Below, one piece after another: positions 1 to 8,746 of a DNA stretch of 16,850 nucleotides (within the stretch, counting starts at the first letter, position 1; the number at the start of each line of letters is the position of its first letter). Position numbers and translations under genes: made by a program. This DNA is from JAKAJA01 sp037440125. Lineage in GTDB: Bacteria > Acidobacteriota > UBA4820 > DSQY01. Location of the stretch: assembly GCA_037440125.1 (NCBI GenBank), contig JBBIUU010000059.1, positions 1-16,850 of the forward strand. The letters are read 5' to 3'. The notes beneath the pieces are model-generated. The model was not told the origin of the DNA. It saw nothing but the letters and a program-made list of their open reading frames with translations, and made no database searches.

Positions 1-57
<57 letters not shown>

Positions 58-94
58 GGACTTCTTCGAAGTGATCCTGCAAAGGACATTGTTG

Positions 95-283
95 GAGAGG
101 GATTCGAAGCCCCAGAGGGGACCCTGAGGGTCCGCGAGCGAGAGCGCAACCGAAGAGGGAGCGATCGAAAGCCGCGACCCCAGGGGAGAGGCTGGGGCCG
201 GGAATGCTGGGGCGCGCGTGCAACGCAGCGCCGAGACCCGCGAGGCGCGAGGCTGCCGCGGCCCTTGCGTTCGAATCCCTCTC
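95..283 (+). ncRNA. Structured tRNA-linked element (candidate RNA)
   Basis: The 14 nt at 95-108 (GAGAGGGATTCGAA) are the exact reverse complement of 270-283, inside the second tRNA-end copy, so the two could close a long stem. Between them are several hairpins: 119-133 (GGACCC-TGA-GGGTCC), 178-197 (CCCCAG/CTGGGG), 211-232 (GGCGC-GCGT-GCA-ACGC with one bulged A, then GCGCC) and 238-261 (CCGCG/CGCGG). The arrangement recalls the rtT repeat downstream of E. coli tyrT, where each unit also ends in a copy of the tRNA 3' end. That is only an analogy. A processed RNA, a transcribed spacer or an old integration scar are all possible. The open frame across this stretch has no coding features. Confidence 0.4.
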
Positions 284-292
284 TCTCCGCCA
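269..292 (+). repeat. Direct repeat copy 2 (duplicated tRNA-Ser 3' end)
   Basis: This is an exact 24-nt copy of 32-55, including the CCA. No anticodon arm or variable arm precedes it, so it is not a second tRNA gene. Confidence 0.9.
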
Positions 293-300
293 CAAAGATT

Positions 301-340
301 GAGCTGGAGAGCCGGTGAGCCGGTGAGCCGCGGAGCTGAT
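301..340 (+). repeat. Octanucleotide tandem array (GAGCCGGT type)
   Basis: There are five consecutive 8-nt units: GAGCTGGA, GAGCCGGT, GAGCCGGT, GAGCCGCG, GAGCTGAT. The array starts 8 nt after the second tRNA-end copy. Its first 11 nt (301-311) are the inverse of 423-433. Apart from this array and the one at 423-462, nothing is recognisable between 293 and the end of aspA at 463. Confidence 0.75.
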
Positions 341-422
341 GAAGAATAGCGTTCTGCGGCCCTCGCAGACATTTTGCCTGGGGCTCTCCGGGACCGATGC
401 TGATGGCGCTGTCCCAGGATCC

Positions 423-462
423 CTCTCCAGCTCTCCAGTTCGTCAGCTCGCCAGCTCCATCC
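423..462 (-). repeat. Octanucleotide tandem array at the aspA stop
   Basis: Period-8 units CTCTCCAG, CTCTCCAG, TTCGTCAG, CTCGCCAG, CTCCATCC read on the plus strand. On the minus strand they are variants of CTGGAGAG/CTGGCGAG. The array directly abuts the aspA stop codon (463-465). Confidence 0.75.
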
Positions 463-2307
463 CTACCTCGGGTGCGTCATGTTCTCGGGCTTGAGGAGGT
501 CGTCGAGGGCCTCCTTGGAGAGCCAGCCCTTTTCGAGGACGAGGTCGTAGACGCTCCTGCCGGAGTGGAGGGCCTCCATGGCGATGGAGACGGAGCGCTC
601 GTAGCCGAGGATGGGGTTGAGGGCGGTGACGAGGCCGATGCTGTTCTCGACGTAGCGGCGGCAGACGTCGGCGTTGGCGCGGATGCCCGCCACGCAGCGG
701 CTCGCGAGCGTGACGCACGCGTTGCGGAGCATGAGGAGCCCCGAGAGCAGGTTGTACGCGATGACGGGCTCCATGACGTTGAGCTCGAGCTGTCCGGCCT
801 CGGCGGCCATGGTGATGGTCATGTCGTGCCCGATGATCTGGAAGGCCACCTGGTTGACCACCTCGGGGATGACGGGGTTCACCTTGCCCGGCATGATGGA
901 AGAGCCGGGCTGCATGGGCGGCAGGTCGATCTCGTGGAGGCCGCACCGGGGGCCGCTCGAGAGGAGGCGCAGGTCGTTGCAGATCTTGCTCAGTTTCACG
1001 GCGACGCGCTTCATGACGCCGGACATCTGCACGAAGGAGCCCGAGTCCTGCGTGGCCTCCACGAGGTTGGGCGACTTCACGAAGGGGATGCCGCTCACCT
1101 CGCGCAGCATGGCGGTGGCGAGCTCGGCGTAGCCGGGCGGGCTGTTGAGCCCCGTGCCGATGGCCGTGGCGCCGAGGTTGACCTCCTTGAGGAGGTCGCT
1201 CGCCTCGCGCAGTCGCTCCATGTCCTCGCCGACCATGACGGCCCACGCGCCGAACTCCTGCCCAAGGGTCATGGGAACGGCGTCCTGGAGCTGCGTGCGG
1301 CCCATCTTGATGACCTCGGCGAACTCCCGCTCCTTGGCCTCGAACGCGGCCCTGAGCTCCTCCATGGCGGCGAGCGTGTCCTTGAGCGTCAGGTTCACGG
1401 CGAGCTTGATGGCCGTCGGATAGATGTCGTTCGTGGACTGGGAGAGGTTCACGTGGTCGTTGGGGTGCAGGTGGTGGTACTCGCCCTTCTTGAATCCCAA
1501 CAGCTCGAGGCCGCGGTTGGCGATGACCTCGTTGGCGTTCATGTTCGTGGAGGTGCCCGCGCCGCCCTGGATCATGTCCACGACGAACTGGTCGTGGAGC
1601 CTGCCCTGGAGGATGTCGTCGCACGCGCCCGCGATGGCCGCGCACTTCTCCTCCGAGAGGATGCCGAGCTCCCGGTTGGCGAAGGCGCACGCCTTCTTGA
1701 TGTGGGCGAGGGCGTCGATGAGGTGCTGGAACTCGGAGAGGTGCACGCCCGAGATGGGAAAGTTCTCCACCGCGCGGAGGGTCTGGACGCCGTAGTAGGC
1801 CTCGGCGGGGAGGTCCCGCTCGCCGAGGAGGTCGTGCTCGCGGCGCGTGAGGCCAGAAAACTCCGAGGTGGCGCCGCCGATGTCGAGGTCCGAGGCCATC
1901 TTGAGACGGTCGCTCAGGAACCGGCTCATGCGCGCCACGAGGGCGTAGAAGAGCCCGGGGCGCTCGGCGCGCAGGCGTTCGACGGAAGTCTTGTCGAGCT
2001 GGAGCACGGTGGCGCCGGCCCGCGTGAAGGCGCTCGCGATGTGGGGGCCCTCCTCGACGAGGAAGCCCTGGCTCAGCGAGGCGCCTGCGGCGACGGTGCC
2101 GATCCGCTTGGCGCTCCCGTGAAGCCCTACCTGCAGCTCCACCTCGCCGGCGGCCACGATGCCGTACCAGAGGCGCGGCGTGGACTCGTGGAAGAGCCAC
2201 TCCCCTGGGGCGTAGACCCGCTCCGCGAGCAGGCCCGCGAGGAAGGCGCGGTCCTCCTCCGAAAACCCCTCGAGCCCCTGAAGCCCCCTCCCATCGTGAT
2301 CCGGCAT
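463..2307 (-). CDS. aspA: Aspartate ammonia-lyase with N-terminal cNMP-binding-like domain
   Basis: This 614-aa protein is about 135 aa longer than a usual aspartase. Residues ~155-614 are a complete fumarase/aspartase-superfamily lyase that converts L-aspartate to fumarate and ammonia. The signature loop GSSIMPGKVNPV is at 468-479, with the catalytic-base serine inferred at S470. GGAGTSTNMNANE (248-260), NPNDHVNLSQSTND (281-294) and MGRTQLQDAVPMTLGQEF (335-352) match aspartases better than class II fumarases. Residues ~15-140 look like a CRP-type cyclic-nucleotide-binding beta-roll (PGEWLFHE, GEVELQV, a C-terminal helix). The phosphate-binding cassette, however, reads GASLSQGFLVEEGPHIASAF (75-94) and lacks the usual Gly-Glu and Arg, so cAMP binding is doubtful. 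The start is set by AGGAGGAC seven or fewer nt upstream. Aspartase activity is well supported; the role of the N-domain is inference. Confidence 0.93.
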   Translation of the reverse strand: MPDHDGRGLQGLEGFSEEDRAFLAGLLAERVYAPGEWLFHESTPRLWYGIVAAGEVELQVGLHGSAKRIGTVAAGASLSQGFLVEEGPHIASAFTRAGATVLQLDKTSVERLRAERPGLFYALVARMSRFLSDRLKMASDLDIGGATSEFSGLTRREHDLLGERDLPAEAYYGVQTLRAVENFPISGVHLSEFQHLIDALAHIKKACAFANRELGILSEEKCAAIAGACDDILQGRLHDQFVVDMIQGGAGTSTNMNANEVIANRGLELLGFKKGEYHHLHPNDHVNLSQSTNDIYPTAIKLAVNLTLKDTLAAMEELRAAFEAKEREFAEVIKMGRTQLQDAVPMTLGQEFGAWAVMVGEDMERLREASDLLKEVNLGATAIGTGLNSPPGYAELATAMLREVSGIPFVKSPNLVEATQDSGSFVQMSGVMKRVAVKLSKICNDLRLLSSGPRCGLHEIDLPPMQPGSSIMPGKVNPVIPEVVNQVAFQIIGHDMTITMAAEAGQLELNVMEPVIAYNLLSGLLMLRNACVTLASRCVAGIRANADVCRRYVENSIGLVTALNPILGYERSVSIAMEALHSGRSVYDLVLEKGWLSKEALDDLLKPENMTHPR

Positions 2308-2333
2308 GACGTCCTCCTGGGATGCTGTACAAC

Positions 2334-2344
2334 ATTAGTATAAT
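2334..2344. promoter_or_regulatory. Candidate divergent promoter core, aspA/yjbQ
   Basis: The 60-bp space between the divergent starts (2307 and 2368) holds ATTAGTATAAT. Read forward it gives a perfect TATAAT at 2339-2344. Read in reverse it gives TATACT at 2337-2342. It is an imperfect palindrome (ATTA-NNN-TAAT), so the two -10 elements overlap. No convincing -35 is visible on either side. Leaders would be about 17-23 nt. Confidence 0.45.
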
Positions 2345-2367
2345 GGATGGCGGAGGTGGATTCAGCG

Positions 2368-2787
2368 ATGAGGTCGCACCGGGAAGTGCTCACCTTCACG
2401 ACGCCCACGCGCAGGGCCTTCATCAACATCACGGACCGGGTGGAGGAGGCCCTCGCGGCGAGCGGCGTCCGGGAGGGCCTCTGCCTGGTGAACGCCATGC
2501 ACATCACCGCCTCCGTGTTCATCAATGACGACGAGAGCGGCCTCCACCAGGACTACGAGCATTGGCTCGAGAAGCTGGCGCCCCACGAGCCCGTGTCCGC
2601 CTACCGCCACAACCGGACGGGGGAAGACAACGGGGACGCGCACCTCAAGAGGCAGGTCATGGGCCGGGAGGTGGTGGTCGCGGTGACGGGTGGGAAGCTC
2701 GACTTCGGCCCGTGGGAACAGATCTTTTATGGGGAATTTGACGGCCGCCGCGCAAAACGCGTGCTCATCAAGATCATCGGGGAGTAG
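2368..2787 (+). CDS. yjbQ: YjbQ/UPF0047 family protein
   Basis: A 139-aa protein that matches the small YjbQ family (often annotated secondary thiamine-phosphate synthase) over its full length. Visible family motifs are MHITASVFINDDESG (44-58), RTGEDNGDAHLKRQ (83-96) and GPWEQIFYGEFDG (114-126). The start at 2368 is preferred over the in-frame ATG at 2347. GGAGGT at 2352-2357 then sits 10 nt ahead, and the protein begins MRSHREVLTF, as family members do. Thiamine-phosphate synthase activity is known only as a weak, complementing activity in the family, so the physiological role is open. It is divergent from aspA and 7 nt ahead of a membrane-protein gene, probably cotranscribed. Confidence 0.88.
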   Translation: MRSHREVLTFTTPTRRAFINITDRVEEALAASGVREGLCLVNAMHITASVFINDDESGLHQDYEHWLEKLAPHEPVSAYRHNRTGEDNGDAHLKRQVMGREVVVAVTGGKLDFGPWEQIFYGEFDGRRAKRVLIKIIGE

Positions 2788-2794
2788 GGGACTC

Positions 2795-3241
2795 ATGGCC
2801 AAATCGAAGAAGAAGCGGGTCCAGAGCGGGAAGCGGAGCCGCTTCAGCCTGAGCCCGCGGGGCGAGAACACCCTCGCCACCGTGGGCATCATCATCCTGT
2901 CCGTGGCCATCGCGATCACCGCCTGGACCCTCCTGTCCCGATACGTCTTCAAGCCCGACCCGGAGAGGGCCGCCCTGGAGCAGAAGGTCAAGGCGGCCGA
3001 GGAGGCCCGCTGGGCGGGGCTTCTGCGCGACGGGACGGTGCTGCGGGTGGTGGAGGACCGCCAGGACCTGTACGTGGACGGCGCCCGCTGGGAGGCCCTG
3101 GGGCTCTCGGACCAGGGGGAGGCGACGAAGGCGGCCGCCGCCCACTACGGCTGGACGCGGTGTTTCGTCTACGACGCGGCTACGAGAGGACAGTTCGGTT
3201 GGTACACGAAGGCCGAAGGGTATAAGAAGAGCGAAAAGTAA
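2795..3241 (+). CDS. Hypothetical single-pass membrane protein
   Basis: A 148-aa protein I do not recognise. It has a very basic N-terminus (KSKKKRVQSGKRSR, residues 3-16), then one hydrophobic segment at about 27-50, then a charged ~100-aa tail with a short helical stretch (58-75) and a mixed alpha/beta region to the end. The positive N-terminus suggests N-in topology, leaving the tail periplasmic. Start: ATG at 2795, with GGAG at 2781-2784 inside the yjbQ stop region, only 7 nt after that gene, so an operon is likely. The C-terminal part (TVLRVVEDRQDLYVDGARW) could be a small ligand- or protein-binding domain, but nothing identifies it. Confidence 0.7.
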   Translation: MAKSKKKRVQSGKRSRFSLSPRGENTLATVGIIILSVAIAITAWTLLSRYVFKPDPERAALEQKVKAAEEARWAGLLRDGTVLRVVEDRQDLYVDGARWEALGLSDQGEATKAAAAHYGWTRCFVYDAATRGQFGWYTKAEGYKKSEK

Positions 3242-3243
3242 TA

Positions 3244-3275
3244 GAGCTGGGGAGCTGGGGAGCCAGGGAGCTAGG
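3244..3275 (+). repeat. Octanucleotide tandem array (GAGCTGGG type)
   Basis: Four period-8 units, GAGCTGGG, GAGCTGGG, GAGCCAGG, GAGCTAGG, begin 2 nt after the stop codon of the preceding gene. The unit is a close variant of the one at 301-340. Confidence 0.75.
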
Positions 3276-3448
3276 GGAAAAGCGGAGCCCCCCAACCGCG
3301 CTATTTCTTGAAGGAATTGGAGATAGGTGCCGGCGTTTCGGCGGGCGGCCCGACAACACCCGGCCGGGAGCCGCACTGAAACCTTCGGGAATCCGCCCTC
3401 GTAAAACTCCGCTTGGGACGAGCACTGCCCATGGTTTGAAAACGGATC

Positions 3449-3480
3449 CGCGCGCGGGCGAGGTGGGGACCCCGTGCGCG
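3449..3480 (+). other. Hairpin in the leader of the M16 gene
   Basis: CGCGCGCGGG (3449-3458) pairs with CCCGTGCGCG (3471-3480), 10 bp with one G-U and a 12-nt loop. It lies 45 nt before the M16 start and has no U-tract, so it is not an obvious terminator. In the rest of 3276-3525 I see no clear promoter, riboswitch or ORF. Confidence 0.35.
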
Positions 3481-3525
3481 AACCATGCTTTGATTCCGGC
3501 CCCGCACGAAAGGAGAACCGAGGTC

Positions 3526-5043
<1,518 letters not shown>

Positions 5044-5100
5044 GGGGCCGCCGTGCGGACAGAGACCAAGATCGAGATGGCTCGCCGTGAGGAGGGCGCG

Positions 5101-6615
5101 ATGAGGGTTCACAGGACGTTCCGGGCGGCGGCCGCCGCCCTCTCCGTGGTGCTCGCCGCCGGGGCGGCGTGGGCCCAGCAGGCCGCGCCCGCCAAGGAGG
5201 CTCCGAAGCCCGCCGCGCCGGCCGCCCAGACGGGTGCCCCGGCCAAGGCGCCGCGGTATTTCGAGAAGCTGAACTATCCCAAGCTCAACGACATCAAGGA
5301 ACCCCAGGTCCTCCAGGAGACGCTCCCCAACGGGATGCGCCTCCTCATGGTCGAGGACCACCAGCTCCCGCAGATCCAGTTCCGGGCCATCGTCCGCGGC
5401 GGCACCGTGGCCGAGCCCAGGGACCTGAACGGCCTGACCGAGCTCCTGGGCGAGGTCCAGCGCACGGGCGGCGTGAAGTCCATGTCGGGGGACAAGGTGG
5501 ACGAGTTCCTCGAGCGCATCGGGGCCTCCATCGAGACGGGTATGGACACGTCCTTTGGGACGGTGACTGCGAAGACCCTGGCCGAGACCGTGGACCAGGT
5601 CCTCCCGCTCTACGCCGAGTTCCTCACGGCGCCGGCCTTCAGCCAGGACAAGATCGACCTGGCGAAGACGCACATGAAGAGCATGATCTCCCGGCGCAAC
5701 GACGAGGTCTTCGGGGTGGCCTTCCGCGAGTTCCAGAAGCTCATCTACGGCAAGAATTCGCCCTACGCCCAGCAGATCGAGTACGACGACGTGGACAAGC
5801 TCACGCGCGACGAGCTCGTGGCCTTCTACTCGGCCTTCTACCGGCCCGACGAGACCATCCTCGCGGTCTGGGGCGACTTCAAGGCGCCCGAGATGAAGGA
5901 GAAGATCGCCAAGGCCTTCGCCGACTGGAAGGCCGCCGGGCCCAAGCCCAAGATCGCCGTCCCGTCCATCCCCGCGCCGGCGCCCTCGGTGAACTACGTC
6001 GAGAAGAAGGACGTGGAGCAGGCCTTCCTCCTCCTCGGCCACCTCGGCGTGAAGCTCGACGACCCCGACTACCCGGCCATCGTCGTCATGAACGACATCC
6101 TCAGCTCGGGCATGTCCTCCCGCATCTTCAAGGAGGTCCGCGAGAAACGCGGCCTGGCCTACGCCGCGGGCGGCGCGCTCGTGCCCGCCTACGACCANNN
6201 NNNNNNNNNNNNNNNNNNNNNNNNNNNNNNNNNNNNNNNNNNNNNNNNNNNNNNNNNNNNNNNNNNNNNNNNNNNNNNNNNNNNNNNNNNNNNNNNNCTC
6301 GGCGCCCGGAAGTTCGAGGACCAGGACGCGGAAGCGGTCCTGGTCAAGTCGGCGGGCAACCTGAAGGTGTTCCTCAGCGCCGACGGCACCAAGGTGCTGG
6401 GCACGAGCCGGATGGCCAAGACCAAGGCGGGCCCGGCGGAGGTGATCGAGGTCTACTCCGCGCTCACGCCCGTCTCGGGCCTGAACGTTCCGTTCCAGAC
6501 GGTCCAGAAGTCCAAGGGCGAGGTGCAGAGCACGAGCAAGCTCACCTCGGTGAAGCTGAACGTCCCCGTGGACGACGCCCTCTTCACGCCGCCGCCGCCT
6601 CCCGCGGCGAAGTGA
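5101..6615 (+). CDS. M16 peptidase-like non-catalytic subunit, interrupted by assembly gap
   Basis: Signal peptide (1-25, AWA before QQ), an Ala/Pro linker to ~50, then an M16 fold. The zinc motif is lost: GLTELLGEV (111-119) replaces GLAHIFEHM, so both His and the catalytic Glu are gone. The second M16 domain keeps VREKRGLAYAAGG (346-358) with R347 and Y354, the substrate-binding pair missing from the upstream subunit. After residue 365 come 100 N. The 105 residues beyond (ADGTKVLGTS, SGLNVPFQTVQ, LNVPVDDALF) resemble the C-terminal part of LolA-like/outer-membrane lipoprotein-sorting domains, not M16. The frame continues across the N run, but the real gap length is unknown. Start: ATG at 5101 with GGAGG 5 nt ahead; the GTG at 5053 is in frame but would bury the signal peptide. 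A terminator follows. Confidence 0.85.
   Translation: MRVHRTFRAAAAALSVVLAAGAAWAQQAAPAKEAPKPAAPAAQTGAPAKAPRYFEKLNYPKLNDIKEPQVLQETLPNGMRLLMVEDHQLPQIQFRAIVRGGTVAEPRDLNGLTELLGEVQRTGGVKSMSGDKVDEFLERIGASIETGMDTSFGTVTAKTLAETVDQVLPLYAEFLTAPAFSQDKIDLAKTHMKSMISRRNDEVFGVAFREFQKLIYGKNSPYAQQIEYDDVDKLTRDELVAFYSAFYRPDETILAVWGDFKAPEMKEKIAKAFADWKAAGPKPKIAVPSIPAPAPSVNYVEKKDVEQAFLLLGHLGVKLDDPDYPAIVVMNDILSSGMSSRIFKEVREKRGLAYAAGGALVPAYDXXXXXXXXXXXXXXXXXXXXXXXXXXXXXXXXXXLGARKFEDQDAEAVLVKSAGNLKVFLSADGTKVLGTSRMAKTKAGPAEVIEVYSALTPVSGLNVPFQTVQKSKGEVQSTSKLTSVKLNVPVDDALFTPPPPPAAK
6198..6297. other. Assembly gap (100 N)
   Basis: Exactly 100 N, the conventional placeholder for an unsized scaffold gap, lies inside the second M16-like gene. 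Compared with its upstream neighbour, at least about 115 residues of M16 domain are missing here, so more than 100 bp is probably absent. Confidence 0.95.
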
Positions 6616-6637
6616 ATCGGCCCACGAAGCGTTGTAT

Positions 6638-6668
6638 GAGGGCGGGCCTCCGGGTCCGCCCTCTTTTT
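6638..6668 (+). terminator. Rho-independent terminator after the M16 pair
   Basis: GAGGGCGGGCC (6638-6648), loop TCCG, GGTCCGCCCTC (6653-6663), an 11-bp stem with one G-U, followed by TTTTT (6664-6668). It lies 22 nt after the M16 stop. Confidence 0.9.
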
Positions 6669-6781
6669 GTGCCTTTGAGGCCTGCACGGACCCCAGAAAC
6701 TGGGCCATCTGGCACTCCTCTCGGCCCCGTCAGGAGGCAAGAGGGGCGTTTGGCCCTGAATGGCGCTAAGATATTTCCCAC

Positions 6782-6816
6782 GCTCCGCCCCCGATCGAAG
6801 GCGGGGCCCTCTTTTT
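6782..6816 (+). terminator. Terminator- or attenuator-like hairpin ahead of the MFS gene
   Basis: GCTCCGCC (6782-6789) pairs with GGCGGGGC (6800-6807), then CCTCTTTTT (6808-6816). The U-tract runs straight into GGAG (6817-6820), the ribosome-binding site of the MFS gene. It may be a second terminator for upstream readthrough or an attenuator; the sequence alone does not decide. Nothing else is clear in 6669-6781, where any promoter match is weak. Confidence 0.55.
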
Positions 6817-6827
6817 GGAGTCACGGG

Positions 6828-8063
6828 TTGGAAAAGCGGAAACGGACCCTTCTCACGGTCTTCCTCATCGTCTTCATCGACCTGATGGGCTTCGGCGTGG
6901 TCATCCCGCTCATGCCGCTCTACGGGGACCTCTACCACCCCTCGCCCTCGGTCTTCGGCCTTCTCATGGCCACCTACAGCCTCATGCAGTTCATCTTCGC
7001 CCCCATCCTGGGGCGCTTCAGCGACCATTACGGCAGGAAACCCATCCTCCTCGTGTCGCTCGCGGGGACGGTGACGGGGTACATCCTCTTCGGCCTGCAG
7101 GACACCCTCCTGCTCCTCTTCGTGGCCCGGGCCGTGAACGGCATCGCGGGGGGCAACGTGTCCACCGCCCAGGCGGTCATCGCGGACATCACCAAGCCGG
7201 AGGAGCGCGCGAAGGGCATGGGCCTCATCGGGGCCGCCTTCGGCCTCGGGTTCATCTTCGGGCCCGCCATCGGCGGGGCCGCCAACCAATACTTCGGCCA
7301 CCGCGCGCCCGGCTTCTTCGCCGCGGGGCTCTCCCTGGTGGCGCTCCTCCTCACGGCCTTCGCCCTCCCCGAGACCTGGCCGCCGGATCGCCGGGGCGAG
7401 CGTCCCGTGGGCGCCCGCCGGGGCTGGTTCTCCTTCACGAAGCTCGGCGAGGCCCTCCGGCACCCGCAGATCGGCCTGCTGCTCATCATCTTCTTCCTCG
7501 CCACCTTCGCCTTCGCCAATTTCGAGTCGACCTTCGCGCTCTTCCTGAACGGCCGCCTCAAGCTCGACACCGCCCACACCATGTACTTCTTCGTCTTCGT
7601 GGGGATCCTCGCGGCGTTCATCCAGGGCGGCCTCATCGGGAGGCTCGTGAAACGGTTCGGGGAGCGGAACCTCATCCTGACGGGGGCGCTCCTCCTCATC
7701 CCGGGCTACCTGCTCGTGCTCGTGGCCCATTCGGTCCCGCAGCTCATGGTCTACCTCGTCTTCCTGGCCATGGGCGCAGGGTTCACGAACCCCGCTCTCT
7801 CCTCGCTCGTGTCGCGCCTCTCCACGGCGGAGGAACAGGGGGGCATCCTGGGTGTCTACCAGTCCATGTCCTCGCTGGCCCGCATCACGGGACCCTTCTG
7901 GGGCGTCTTCGCCTTCAAGGAGTTCGGTGACACCGTGCCCTATGCCACGGCCGCCGGCGTGGCCTGCGTCGTGGCCGTGCTGGCGTGGGTGGTCCTCGCC
8001 CGCGCGCGGCGCGCAGAGCACGAGGGGAAGCACCTCGAAGTCGACGAGTCCGTGGCGGAGTAG
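6828..8063 (+). CDS. MFS multidrug/tetracycline-type (DHA1) exporter
   Basis: A 411-aa inner-membrane protein with about 12 hydrophobic segments, the standard MFS length. Family signs are IDLMGFGVVIPLMP in TM1 (17-30), motif A GRFSDHYGRKP (62-72) between TM2 and TM3, R101 in the following helix, and motif C GLGFIFGPAIGG (139-150) in TM5, typical of proton-driven drug exporters such as the Tet(A)/Bmr group. A cytoplasmic loop near 200 is charged. The substrate cannot be inferred. Start: TTG at 6828, placed by GGAG seven nt before it; no in-frame ATG lies nearby, and the N-terminus MEKRKRTLLTVFLIVFIDLM fits. No neighbour suggests a substrate. Confidence 0.9.
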   Translation: MEKRKRTLLTVFLIVFIDLMGFGVVIPLMPLYGDLYHPSPSVFGLLMATYSLMQFIFAPILGRFSDHYGRKPILLVSLAGTVTGYILFGLQDTLLLLFVARAVNGIAGGNVSTAQAVIADITKPEERAKGMGLIGAAFGLGFIFGPAIGGAANQYFGHRAPGFFAAGLSLVALLLTAFALPETWPPDRRGERPVGARRGWFSFTKLGEALRHPQIGLLLIIFFLATFAFANFESTFALFLNGRLKLDTAHTMYFFVFVGILAAFIQGGLIGRLVKRFGERNLILTGALLLIPGYLLVLVAHSVPQLMVYLVFLAMGAGFTNPALSSLVSRLSTAEEQGGILGVYQSMSSLARITGPFWGVFAFKEFGDTVPYATAAGVACVVAVLAWVVLARARRAEHEGKHLEVDESVAE

Positions 8064-8103
8064 GTGATCTGGTGATCAGGTGATCAGGTGATCAGGTGAT
8101 GGG
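8064..8103 (+). repeat. Octanucleotide tandem array (GTGATCAG type)
   Basis: GTGATCTG, three GTGATCAG, then GTGATGGG, period 8, start at the base after the MFS stop codon. The array lies between the stop and the hairpin at 8139. Confidence 0.85.
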
Positions 8104-8138
8104 CGGACCGCCTTGGCGGCGAGTTTCGTAATAACACG

Positions 8139-8166
8139 AAGGGCGGCCGCGAGGCCGCCCTTGTTT
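8139..8166. terminator. Bidirectional terminator-like hairpin between converging genes
   Basis: AAGGGCGGCC (8139-8148), a GNRA-type loop GCGA, GGCCGCCCTT (8153-8162), then GTTT. The 10-bp stem is perfect and lies between the MFS gene and the converging ferritin-like gene. The T-tract is short on both strands. Confidence 0.65.
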
Positions 8167-8172
8167 GTCCAC

Positions 8173-8193
8173 TCACCCGTCACCCGTCACCCC
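8173..8193 (-). repeat. Heptanucleotide array at the ferritin-like gene stop
   Basis: TCACCCG, TCACCCG, TCACCCC on the plus strand (period 7, three units). It directly abuts the stop codon at 8194-8196. The unit (GGGTGAC on the minus strand) resembles the GGTGA part of the array at 8064. Confidence 0.6.
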
Positions 8194-8703
8194 CTACTCT
8201 TCCAGATTGAACTCCTGGAAGTCGTAGAAGTACCCCGTGCGCGTGAGGACGTCGACCTCGGCCTGCACGATGGCCGTGTGGCCGTCCTCGATCTCGAGGA
8301 AGCGCTGGAACATGGTCTTCGCAACGGGGTCGGTGAGGGTCTCCACGAGGCCCTTGTAGAAGACGCTCACCTCCTCCTCGAGCTTCAGGGCGGTGAAGAG
8401 GCGCTTGTAGTCGTCGCTGTAGTCGCGGCCCTGCTTGGACTCCTGGAGCATCTTGGCGCCCTGCGCGAGGAAGTCCGCAGAGGGGATGACGGTCTTGAGG
8501 GGCTCCGCGGTGACCCTCGCCTCGGCCTTCCACTGGGCGAGGCGCGATTCGAGGTAGTCCATGTGGCCCTGCTCCTCCCTCGCGAGGATCTCGAAGAAGG
8601 ACTTGCCCTTGGGGTCGCCCGCCTCGGCGGCGGCCCAGAGGTAGTGGTCGCGGACCTTGGTCTCGTGCTGCAGCGCCGTGACGATGGCTTCTTCGACGTT
8701 CAT
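8194..8703 (-). CDS. Ferritin-like diiron protein (rubrerythrin-type, no rubredoxin domain)
   Basis: A 169-aa four-helix protein with diiron ligand motifs: E14 in QHETKVRDHY, E44xxH47 in REEQGHMDY, the Glu cluster at 109-111 in LEEEVSVFY, and E139xxH142 in EIEDGHTAI. This is the rubrerythrin-like ferritin fold linked to peroxide or oxygen handling or iron storage. There is no C-terminal CxxC rubredoxin domain, unlike the rubrerythrin at the window's right end, so the electron donor is unknown. The start at 8703 is preferred over the ATG at 8721, because the SD (GGAGGAAGG) lies inside the sequence that longer start would translate. It lies 43 nt downstream of the SDR gene on the same strand, likely one transcript. 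Confidence 0.85.
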   Translation of the reverse strand: MNVEEAIVTALQHETKVRDHYLWAAAEAGDPKGKSFFEILAREEQGHMDYLESRLAQWKAEARVTAEPLKTVIPSADFLAQGAKMLQESKQGRDYSDDYKRLFTALKLEEEVSVFYKGLVETLTDPVAKTMFQRFLEIEDGHTAIVQAEVDVLTRTGYFYDFQEFNLEE

Positions 8704-8746
8704 CGTTCGTCCTTCCTCCATGGGGCCCGCGTGGCGGGGCTTCGCT

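Noticed and set aside
269..292. Second tRNA gene
   Set aside because: Only the T-loop-to-CCA end is present; no anticodon or variable arm precedes it.
397..2343. 648-codon plus-strand open frame opposite aspA
   Set aside because: Its translation is a low-complexity string of H, D, E, L, G and V with no motifs; it is a by-product of high GC at third positions of aspA.
8064..8103. CRISPR array
   Set aside because: The units are contiguous 8-mers without spacers and there are no cas genes.
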